DNA of 8,027 bases from assembly GCA_947446335.1 (NCBI GenBank), contig CANFGA010000121.1, forward strand, positions 1 through 8,027. Reading direction: 5' to 3'. Made by a program: the position numbers and the translations under genes. The stretch comes from Oxalobacteraceae bacterium (GTDB lineage Bacteria > Pseudomonadota > Gammaproteobacteria > Burkholderiales > Burkholderiaceae_D). Shown one piece after another: positions 1 through 5,122 of the stretch (positions are counted from its first letter, which is position 1; each line of letters opens with the position of its first letter). The notes below the pieces were generated by a model that worked only from the letters and a program-made list of their open reading frames with translations, did not search any database and was not told where the DNA came from.

Positions 1-1
1 C

Positions 2-652
2 GGCACCTTCGCCGTCGTGCTGACGCTGGTGGAACGATCCGGCTTGCCGATCAATCCTCAAACCACGCTGTATCTGGTGGTGCTCGAACTGCCGGCCATC
101 CTCGTCATGCTGTGGTTCCACCGCCGCCAAAGCGCTGCCGGCAGCGCAGCAAACAGTAAAGAAAAAGCAGACAACAACATCTTGCGCGAAGCATTGACCA
201 GCCGCGGCGTACTGCTGCTGGGCGGCGGTGTTCTGATCGGCTACCTGTACGGCCCGGTCGGACTGGCTTCACTGAAACCGATCTTGCTCGACGGCTTCAA
301 CACGATGCTGGCGTTGTTTTTGCTGGAAATGGGATTGTGCACCGCCAAAGTCTGTTCGCCGCTGCCATTCAAGCACTGGCGCTTGATGCTGTTCGCCGCC
401 GTGATGCCCTTTGCGCTGGCTTGGGTCGGGATCGCCGCTGCGCTGGCGCTGAGCTTGCCTGCTGGTAGCGCGGTGGTGCTGGCCAGCTTGACCGCGAGCG
501 CCTCGTATATCGCCGCACCGGCAGCGATTCGGGCCGCAATTCCAAATGCCAATATCGGACTGGCCATGCTGGCTGCGCTGGGCATCACCTTTCCCGTGAA
601 CGTGGTGATCGGTTTGCCGATCTACCAACAATGGGTCCAACTGTTTTATTAG
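2..652 (+). CDS. SbtA-family sodium-dependent bicarbonate transporter, C-terminal part (5' truncated by window)
   Basis: This is an inner-membrane permease of the SbtA (formerly DUF897) family, whose studied cyanobacterial member imports bicarbonate with sodium. The frame is open to the window edge, so the N-terminal half is missing and 216 residues are visible. GTG at 17 is an internal codon, not a start. About six hydrophobic segments are seen. After the second (fragment residues about 23-39) comes a hydrophilic linker (about 40-65, rich in Ser, Ala, Lys and Asn), as expected between the two inverted halves of SbtA. Family-like signatures follow: LLEMGL (about 107-112), ASYIAAPAAIR (about 167-177) and GITFPVNVVIGLPIY (about 194-208). 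The gene ends with TAG 26 bp ahead of purE on the same strand, which suggests co-transcription. Family assignment is confident; the transported ion is inferred from the family, and proteobacterial members are largely untested. Confidence 0.85.
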   Translation, partial: GTFAVVLTLVERSGLPINPQTTLYLVVLELPAILVMLWFHRRQSAAGSAANSKEKADNNILREALTSRGVLLLGGGVLIGYLYGPVGLASLKPILLDGFNTMLALFLLEMGLCTAKVCSPLPFKHWRLMLFAAVMPFALAWVGIAAALALSLPAGSAVVLASLTASASYIAAPAAIRAAIPNANIGLAMLAALGITFPVNVVIGLPIYQQWVQLFY

Positions 653-678
653 TCTGAAAATTTGATAGGGAAATCGAC

Positions 679-1173
679 ATGACACCAAAAATTGCCATCG
701 TGATGGGATCGAAAAGCGACTGGGCTACCTTGTCTTGCGCCAGCGAGTTGTTGACCCAGTTTCAAGTCGAATGGCACGCGGAAGTGGTCTCGGCGCATCG
801 CACACCCGAACGCCTGTTCAGTTTTGCCAGCAATGCCAAGGCGAACGGGATCGCGGTGATCATCGCCGCTGCCGGTGGCGCAGCCCACCTGCCGGGGATG
901 GTGGCGGCGCTCACGCCGTTGCCGGTGCTCGGGGTGCCGGTCCAGAGCAAAGTCTTGAACGGCATCGACAGCCTGCTGTCGATCGTGCAAATGCCGAAAG
1001 GGGTCGCCGTGGGTACCCTGGCCATTGGCAGCGCAGGCGCCTTCAATGCCGCCTTGCTGGCGGTGCAGATTCTGGCGTTGCAAGACCCGGCGCTGGGCGC
1101 CCGGCTCGATCTGTGGCGGGCCGCTCAGACCCAAGCCGTGTTGGCCGACCATGCAATCGGCGGCGCGCCGTGA
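679..1173 (+). CDS. purE: N5-carboxyaminoimidazole ribonucleotide mutase PurE (class I)
   Basis: PurE converts N5-CAIR, made by PurK, to CAIR in cytoplasmic de novo purine synthesis. The 164-residue product has the normal class I length. It shows the phosphate/ribose-binding GSKSDW near the N-terminus (residues 10-15), SAHRTP (38-43), in which His40 matches catalytic His45 of E. coli PurE, and AGGAAHLPGM (65-74). ATG 679 is preceded by TAGGGA about 7 nt upstream, and the first residues match the family start. The sequence reads closely like enterobacterial PurE, including VQMPKG, VGTLAIG and the C-terminal helix with LWRAAQT. The stop TGA overlaps the purK start in GTGA, so translation of the two is probably coupled. 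No mutated key residue is seen. Confidence 0.97.
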   Translation: MTPKIAIVMGSKSDWATLSCASELLTQFQVEWHAEVVSAHRTPERLFSFASNAKANGIAVIIAAAGGAAHLPGMVAALTPLPVLGVPVQSKVLNGIDSLLSIVQMPKGVAVGTLAIGSAGAFNAALLAVQILALQDPALGARLDLWRAAQTQAVLADHAIGGAP

Positions 1174-2288
1174 AGGTCGCGGTGCTGGGAAACGGGCAAC
1201 TGGGCGCCATGCTGCAGCAAGCGGGCCAGCGCATCGGCATCGATGTACGCTTGCTCGATGTCGATGGCGCAGTGTTGTCAGGTCAGTTGCCCGATGCAGT
1301 GCCCGATCCCTGGCTCGACGCAAACGTGCGCATCACGGTCGAGCGCGAGCATTGGCCCGACAATCGATGGACAGCCGCGCTGCAGCGCCACCCTGGCTGG
1401 CTCAATGGCGCAGCGTTGGCGGTGCTGTCGAATCGGATACGTCAAAAGAGCTTGCTGGACCAACTCGGCTTGCCGACAGCGCCGTGGTGCGTTGCGCGTG
1501 TAGGGATGACGCAGGCGGCATTGCACCAACAATTGGGGCCAGACATCTTTCTCAAGCGCGCCACCGGCGGCTATGACGGGCGCGGCCAGCAGCGCTTGAA
1601 GGCCGGTTGCGACAGTGACTTTTCGGCCTGGGCCGACGATGCCGTCGCCGAGCAAGCGATCGGTTTTGACACTGAAGTATCGATCATCGGCGCGCGTGGC
1701 CACGATGGCCAGATCGTCTGTTACCGCCTCACCGAAAACCGGCACGACAACGGTGTCTTGATGATCAGTCTGAGCCAGGAAGGCCGGTTCGACCATCTGC
1801 AAAGCAAGGCCGAGCAGATACTGCAGCGCGTGATGCAGCATCTCGATTATGTCGGCGTCATGGCGATCGAGTGCTTTGTGGTGGGCGATGAGTTGCTGAT
1901 CAATGAAGTGGCGCCACGGGTCCACAACTCGGGACACTGGACGCAGGCTGGCGCATCGATCAGCCAGTTTGAATTGCATTTGCGCGCCGTCTGCGGCTTG
2001 CCTTTGCCGCAGCCACGGCAAGGCGGCTGCAGCATGATGATCAATTTGCTGGGACTTGACTATGATCCGAAGTGGATCAGCGATGGGGCATCGCAGCTGC
2101 ATTGGTATGGCAAACGATGGCAACCGGGCCGCAAGATGGGGCATGTCAACGGCTGGCATCTCGATGCGGCGTCGCTCGCCCCCTGGCTCACCGGGCTGGA
2201 ACTTCCCGATGCGTATCAGGGCGCTCGCGAGTGGGCATTGGCCAGGCTCGCGCCGGCGTCAGCCTGCAGCGAGCCGACACAACGATGA
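1170..2288 (+). CDS. purK: N5-carboxyaminoimidazole ribonucleotide synthase PurK
   Basis: PurK is an ATP-grasp enzyme that joins AIR and bicarbonate, using ATP, to give N5-CAIR, the PurE substrate. The product is 372 residues, within the usual range. Visible landmarks are GNGQLG at 7-12 in the N-terminal pre-ATP-grasp fold, LPTAPW (101-106), the lid segment KRATGGYDGRGQ (129-140), Glu161 and Glu169 in the nucleotide-binding core, ECF (234-236), and INEVAPRVHNSGHWT (244-258) carrying metal and AIR-binding residues. The frame is open upstream to 735, but homology begins exactly at GTG 1170, which overlaps the purE stop by 4 bp. No strong Shine-Dalgarno precedes it, fitting translational coupling. 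The short N-terminal domain and the HPGWLNG and ISQFELHLRA segments resemble E. coli PurK more than the usual betaproteobacterial type. The stop lies one base from the stop of the convergent gene. Confidence 0.96.
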   Translation: MKVAVLGNGQLGAMLQQAGQRIGIDVRLLDVDGAVLSGQLPDAVPDPWLDANVRITVEREHWPDNRWTAALQRHPGWLNGAALAVLSNRIRQKSLLDQLGLPTAPWCVARVGMTQAALHQQLGPDIFLKRATGGYDGRGQQRLKAGCDSDFSAWADDAVAEQAIGFDTEVSIIGARGHDGQIVCYRLTENRHDNGVLMISLSQEGRFDHLQSKAEQILQRVMQHLDYVGVMAIECFVVGDELLINEVAPRVHNSGHWTQAGASISQFELHLRAVCGLPLPQPRQGGCSMMINLLGLDYDPKWISDGASQLHWYGKRWQPGRKMGHVNGWHLDAASLAPWLTGLELPDAYQGAREWALARLAPASACSEPTQR

Positions 2289-2289
2289 C

Positions 2290-3357
2290 TTACGGAATCA
2301 ACCGCTGGGTCCGCAACTGTGCAAACAGATCGGTGAACGATTCCTCGCTGGCCTGGTAGCCGGTGAAACCGAGCTTGCGGCTGCGCGTCATGTCGGTCAT
2401 CACTTCGATCGGGCGCCCCAGATCGAGATCGGTATGCCATGGCGATGCCAGGCGGCTCAGGTCCGCTTCGATCAAGCCATGCTGCTGCGCCATTTTTTGC
2501 CACAGTGCGGCGTCGCCTGCCATCGCCTGCTCCAAAGGCTTGACGGTACCGTCGAAACCCGCCGCTTCGACGCCGAACCAGTCGGCCAGACGACCCCACA
2601 GCCATTGCCAGCGAAATACGTCACCATTGACGGTGTTGAAGGCGGTGTTGTGCGCCGCCAGGGTATCGGCCGCCCATTCAAGCTGGCTGGCCAATTGGCG
2701 CGCATCGGTGATGTCGGACAACCCTTCCCACTGGGCTTGCGAACCTGGCCATTGGAACGGGCGCCCGGTTTCCTTGCAAATCGAGGCATAGACCGCCAGC
2801 GTGGTCCCCATGTTCATCGCGTTGCCAACTGCCTGGCCGATCATCGTGTGCGGCCGGTGCACGTTCCAGCTGAAGCCATCGCGCTTGGCGGCCGCATACA
2901 GCTCGTCTTCTTGCTCGTAATAGAAATTTTCCACAGCCAGGCGCGGCTGCTCTTCGCGCAGCGGGGTCTCGGGCAGTGTGCCGGTGCTGGCGTAAGCCTC
3001 GAACGGCCCCAGATAATGCTTCAGGCCGGTCACCAAGGCCACATGGCGCACCGATTTTTTCGGCGCCAGCGCGGCGAGCACATTGCGCACCATCAAGCCA
3101 TTGACGCGGATGTTTTCCGCTTCAGTGGCCTGGCGCATCCAGGCGGTGATGAAGACATTGCTGGGCGCGACGTCGGCCAGCGATGCTTGCAAGCTGGCAG
3201 GATCGAGCAAGTCGGCCGCTACCGGCAGCAAGCCGGGAACGTTTTGCAAAGGTTTGCGCGCCAGGCCGTGGACTTTCCAGCCGTCAGCGATCAATCGTGT
3301 TGCCAGGTTGCTGCCGCCGATGCCGCTTGCACCTACTATCAGGGCTGTTTTTTGCAT
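2290..3357 (-). CDS. SDR-family NADPH-dependent reductase, PRISE (progesterone 5-beta-reductase/iridoid synthase-like) type
   Basis: This is an atypical extended short-chain dehydrogenase of 355 residues. It has an N-terminal Rossmann motif GASGIGG (residues 9-15), an NVF strand (67-69), VTGLKHYLGPFE (109-120), NFYYEQEDEL (144-153) and NVHRP..MIG (165-174). The TGxKHYxGPFE and FYYxxED blocks are hallmarks of PRISE enzymes. There, a Lys (here Lys113) and a Tyr (here Tyr146 or Tyr147) act in place of the classical YxxxK pair, and known members reduce the C=C bond of enones with NADPH. The start ATG at 3357 follows GGAGA with 7 nt spacing. The frame stays open back to 3630, but that part overlaps the divergent LysR gene and lies upstream of the Rossmann motif. 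The neighbouring LysR gene is a likely regulator. The bacterial substrate is unknown; the PGAP-style name would be SDR family oxidoreductase. Confidence 0.9.
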   Translation of the reverse strand: MQKTALIVGASGIGGSNLATRLIADGWKVHGLARKPLQNVPGLLPVAADLLDPASLQASLADVAPSNVFITAWMRQATEAENIRVNGLMVRNVLAALAPKKSVRHVALVTGLKHYLGPFEAYASTGTLPETPLREEQPRLAVENFYYEQEDELYAAAKRDGFSWNVHRPHTMIGQAVGNAMNMGTTLAVYASICKETGRPFQWPGSQAQWEGLSDITDARQLASQLEWAADTLAAHNTAFNTVNGDVFRWQWLWGRLADWFGVEAAGFDGTVKPLEQAMAGDAALWQKMAQQHGLIEADLSRLASPWHTDLDLGRPIEVMTDMTRSRKLGFTGYQASEESFTDLFAQLRTQRLIP

Positions 3358-3364
3358 GCTCGAT

Positions 3365-3369
3365 TCTCC
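3365..3369 (-). promoter_or_regulatory. Ribosome binding site of the PRISE reductase
   Basis: GGAGA on the minus strand lies 7 nt ahead of the ATG at 3357. It fixes that start over longer in-frame options reaching back to 3630. Confidence 0.8.
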
Positions 3370-3396
3370 AGTGCTTGTATAAAGGAAACAGTCTAC

Positions 3397-3416
3397 TATG
3401 GAATCACAATCCGATA
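3397..3416. promoter_or_regulatory. Imperfect palindrome in the PRISE/LysR intergenic region, candidate operator
   Basis: The 20 bases TATGGAATC-AC-AATCCGATA form two 9-base arms, with 6 of 9 positions complementary, about a 2-base centre. The site lies between the PRISE start (3357) and the preferred LysR start (3449), where LysR-type regulators commonly bind to control themselves and a divergent target. It does not fit the strict T-N11-A box because the symmetry centre falls between bases. Function is inferred from position. I found no convincing -35/-10 pair in either direction. Confidence 0.3.
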
Positions 3417-3448
3417 AACCCGGTTTCAATCGCCACTTAGTAGAGCCC

Positions 3449-4369
3449 ATGTCCACAATAAAACAACATGATCCGATAGGCGGCATCGCCATCTTTGTCG
3501 CTGCGGCGCGCGCCGGCAGCTTCACCGCCGCCGCCGAACGGCTCGGCATCACCAAGTCGGCGGTCGGCAAAAGCATTGCGCGACTCGAGCAGCGCCTCGC
3601 CATCAAGCTGTTCCATCGGACCACTCGCAAGATTGCCTTGACGGTGGATGGCGCCGCCTATTTCGCCAGTTGTGCGCAGGCGCTCGATGGCTTGCTGGAA
3701 GCCGAACTGGCCTTGCAAAACGGACACAGCACGCCCAGCGGCCGATTGCGCATCGACATGCCGGCCGCCTTCGGGCGCGGCGTGATCTTGCCGATCTTGT
3801 CCGAAATCGCGCAGCAACATCCCGCCTTGAACTTGACGTTGACCTTTACCGACAATCTGGTCGATCCGATCGAGGAAGGAATCGACTTGCTGATCCGCTT
3901 TGGCGAGATCAAGGATAGCAGCGGTCTGGTCGCCACCTTGCTCAGCAGCCAGCGCGAAATCATCTGCGCCGCGCCGGCCTATCTGGCGCGCAAGGGCGTG
4001 CCGCAATCGATAGACGATCTGCAGCAGCACGATTGCATCGTCGGCTATCGCCGCCACACGGCGATGAAATGGCGCGCCATCGATGGACAAGGACAAACAG
4101 TGCCATTTGCACCGCCGCCGACCCATGAAGTGGGTGATGGCGACGCGGTGCTGGCGATGGCGCTGGCCGGCTGCGGCCTGTGCCAATTGACCTCTTTTCT
4201 GGTCAGGCCGGCGCTGCAAAGCGGTGCCCTGGTCAGCGTGCTCGACCAATTCTCGACCTGCAAGACCAACATTTACGCGGTGTGGCCACAAACGCGCCAT
4301 TTGCTGCCCAAACTGCGCTGCGTGATCGACGCCTTGAAAGCGAAGGCGGCGCAGGGTTGCCTGAGCTAA
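3449..4369 (+). CDS. LysR-family transcriptional regulator (CrgA/AaeR-like)
   Basis: A DNA-binding regulator of 306 residues, the usual LysR length. The N-terminal winged helix-turn-helix covers about residues 13-71, with FVAAARAGSFTAAAERLGITKSAVGKSI-type sequence followed by RLEQRLAIKLFHRTTRKIALT. A type 2 periplasmic-binding-protein-like effector domain follows from about 98 to 300, including GRLRID, the IDLLIRFGEI segment and a GDGDAVLAMALAGCGL stretch typical of the CrgA-like subgroup. The start is uncertain. ATG 3449 gives a standard N-terminus. ATG 3398 adds 17 residues (AAAGGA lies about 11 nt ahead) but falls within the candidate operator. It is divergent from the PRISE gene, the common arrangement in which the regulator controls its neighbour and itself. 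The effector cannot be deduced from sequence. Confidence 0.92.
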   Translation: MSTIKQHDPIGGIAIFVAAARAGSFTAAAERLGITKSAVGKSIARLEQRLAIKLFHRTTRKIALTVDGAAYFASCAQALDGLLEAELALQNGHSTPSGRLRIDMPAAFGRGVILPILSEIAQQHPALNLTLTFTDNLVDPIEEGIDLLIRFGEIKDSSGLVATLLSSQREIICAAPAYLARKGVPQSIDDLQQHDCIVGYRRHTAMKWRAIDGQGQTVPFAPPPTHEVGDGDAVLAMALAGCGLCQLTSFLVRPALQSGALVSVLDQFSTCKTNIYAVWPQTRHLLPKLRCVIDALKAKAAQGCLS

Positions 4370-4560
4370 CTCGCAGCCAAGAAGCCGATGGCGTTGCCAC
4401 CTTGCTCCAGAGATGCAAGCGGGGTTACACTCCGGCAGCGCATCAAGGCTGCAACACGCATGAGAGCTTGGCATCGAAAAGCGTCGGCATGAAGCTTGTT
4501 GTTCATAAAGCTGGCTCAGATTCATCTCCAACCACCCGGATTCACCGACAGGATATCGAC
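4370..4560. other. Intergenic region, no gene seen
   Basis: These 191 bp between the LysR stop and the small membrane protein hold no convincing reading frame. The only inverted repeats are weak (for example TGGC/GCCA near 4389-4399) and have no T-tract, so I do not call a terminator. Any promoter for the following gene should lie here, but no good -35/-10 pair stands out. Confidence 0.4.
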
Positions 4561-4803
4561 ATGCAGGCTCGCCCTCCCCTGAAAAAAACACCCTTTCTCA
4601 ATTTCATCGCCTTCATGCTCGCTTTCGGATGGGAAGGACCGGTCATTTTTTCGATCGGATTGGGCCACGGTTCGACGCTGGAAATGGCGATTGGCCTGGT
4701 ATTCACGGCTTTCTTCTGGGGCATGTTCGGCCTCAAGCTGCTGCTCGAAGTCGTCAAGCATGTCTTCAGATGGAAGTCGCCAGCCAAGGCGCGCGACCAA
4801 TAA
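4561..4803 (+). CDS. Small protein with two predicted membrane segments, function unknown
   Basis: An 80-residue product I do not recognise. It has a basic N-terminus (Arg4, Lys8, Lys9), a hydrophobic segment at about 12-34 containing the GWEGP turn, a short polar loop GHGSTLE, a second hydrophobic segment at about 42-65 rich in Phe, Gly and Leu, and a basic tail (KHVFRWKSPAKAR). The positive-inside rule predicts both ends in the cytoplasm. ATG 4561 is preceded by AGGA with 7 nt spacing, which supports this start over the longer open frame that begins inside lysR. The gene stands alone: 191 bp separate it from lysR and 315 bp from the permease. A hairpin at 4821-4848 may end its transcript. 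It may be a conserved hypothetical small inner-membrane protein, but I infer no function. Confidence 0.7.
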   Translation: MQARPPLKKTPFLNFIAFMLAFGWEGPVIFSIGLGHGSTLEMAIGLVFTAFFWGMFGLKLLLEVVKHVFRWKSPAKARDQ

Positions 4804-4820
4804 GGCACTCTTGTCTGTTC

Positions 4821-4848
4821 GTGCCGCAGCCATTTCGTGGTGCGGCAC
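4821..4848 (+). terminator. Strong hairpin downstream of the small membrane protein, possible transcript end
   Basis: GTGCCGCA (4821-4828) pairs perfectly with TGCGGCAC (4841-4848). Inside, CCA (4830-4832) pairs with TGG (4838-4840), with G4829 bulged and a TTTCG loop. The result is an 11 bp stem starting 17 bp after the stop codon. No T-tract follows, so it is not a canonical intrinsic terminator. It could instead stabilise the mRNA 3' end or be a protein-binding dyad. Confidence 0.4.
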
Positions 4849-4953
4849 CTGCTTGACCATCCTTGCACCCTTCTGCTGCAGCCGCAACGCCACCCATCCG
4901 GGTGCGCATGCAAGTCCCTCTGTTTCCCTTGTAAAGCAAAATACGATAACTTG

Positions 4954-4987
4954 TAGGACAAATCCTTGACTATGTAAGGATTTCCTA
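4954..4987. promoter_or_regulatory. Perfect 8+8 bp inverted repeat upstream of the permease, candidate operator
   Basis: AAATCCTT (4960-4967) and AAGGATTT (4976-4983) are exact reverse complements separated by 8 bp. Flanking TAGG (4954-4957) and CCTA (4984-4987) extend the symmetry with a 2-base offset on the left. The dyad ends directly against the TTGACA box at 4988. That placement suits a transcription factor controlling the permease promoter. The binding protein is not identifiable from this window. Confidence 0.5.
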
Positions 4988-5043
4988 TTGACAACTCATG
5001 CTCTGCGCGTGCACTGTGCAGTCACGCCCTGTTTTATATAAAT
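4988..5043 (+). promoter_or_regulatory. Probable promoter region of the lactate permease
   Basis: TTGACA at 4988-4993 is an exact sigma-70 -35 hexamer, but the hexamers 16-18 bp downstream (around 5010-5017) are poor -10 matches. TATATAAAT at 5035-5043 looks like a -10 element but lacks a good -35 at normal spacing. Either there are two weak promoters, or one depends on an activator bound near the upstream dyad. The exact start of transcription cannot be told. Confidence 0.35.
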
Positions 5044-5074
5044 AAACAACACTCGTTGCCGGCGCGCCAATACC

Positions 5075-5122
5075 ATGGCAAGCCAAGGTGACTTGATGAG
5101 ACAAAAAAGGAATTCAGTTTGA
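5075..5122 (+). CDS. Possible short upstream reading frame overlapping the permease start
   Basis: ATG 5075 opens a 15-codon frame. A second in-frame ATG at 5096 gives an 8-codon version (MRQKRNSV) and has AAGGTG 5 nt upstream, a better ribosome site than the first ATG. Both end at TGA 5120-5122, which overlaps the permease TTG start (5119-5121) as TTGA, the geometry of translational coupling. The peptide has no amino-acid run suggesting classic attenuation. Such short frames can arise by chance. Confidence 0.3.
   Translation: MASQGDLMRQKRNSV

Larger units (their letters stand above)
4804..5118. other. 315-bp intergenic and leader region upstream of the lactate permease
   Basis: No convincing full-length gene on either strand; open frames crossing it lack a supported start and family-like sequence. 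From left to right it holds the 11 bp hairpin at 4821-4848, a small CACCC-ATCC-GGGTG stem-loop at 4891-4904, and the AAATCCTT/AAGGATTT dyad at 4954-4987. Then come TTGACA at 4988-4993, the short palindrome TGCAC-T-GTGCA at 5010-5020, AT-rich TATATAAAT at 5035-5043, and a short upstream reading frame running into the permease start. This is most likely the control region of the permease gene. Confidence 0.6.

Noticed and set aside
672..681. Shared ATCGACATG at the starts of purE and the small membrane protein
   Set aside because: Nine matching bases at two start codons, without further similarity, are best explained by chance.
735..1169. Open frame extending purK upstream through purE
   Set aside because: PurK homology begins at GTG 1170; upstream residues are Arg/Gly-rich and simply the purE gene read in another frame.
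1278..2159. 293-codon minus-strand open frame inside purK
   Set aside because: Shadow of purK with no plausible start signal or domain.
2056..3417. 453-codon plus-strand open frame across the PRISE gene
   Set aside because: It is antisense to a gene with clear motifs and a ribosome binding site, and the translation shows no family features.
4389..4465. Weak inverted repeats after lysR as a terminator
   Set aside because: Stems are only 4-5 bp and no T-tract follows.
3437..4591. 384-codon minus-strand open frame across lysR
   Set aside because: Antisense shadow in GC-rich DNA; the product is low in recognisable motifs and lysR is well supported.
4522..4994. Minus-strand open frames opposite the small membrane protein and in the following gap
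   Set aside because: Translations look like antisense sequence; the plus-strand frame has the ribosome binding site and a coherent membrane pattern.
5080..5100. Possible sigma-54 promoter (GG...GT spacing in the permease leader)
   Set aside because: The downstream GC of the -24/-12 consensus is absent and the site is too close to the start codon.
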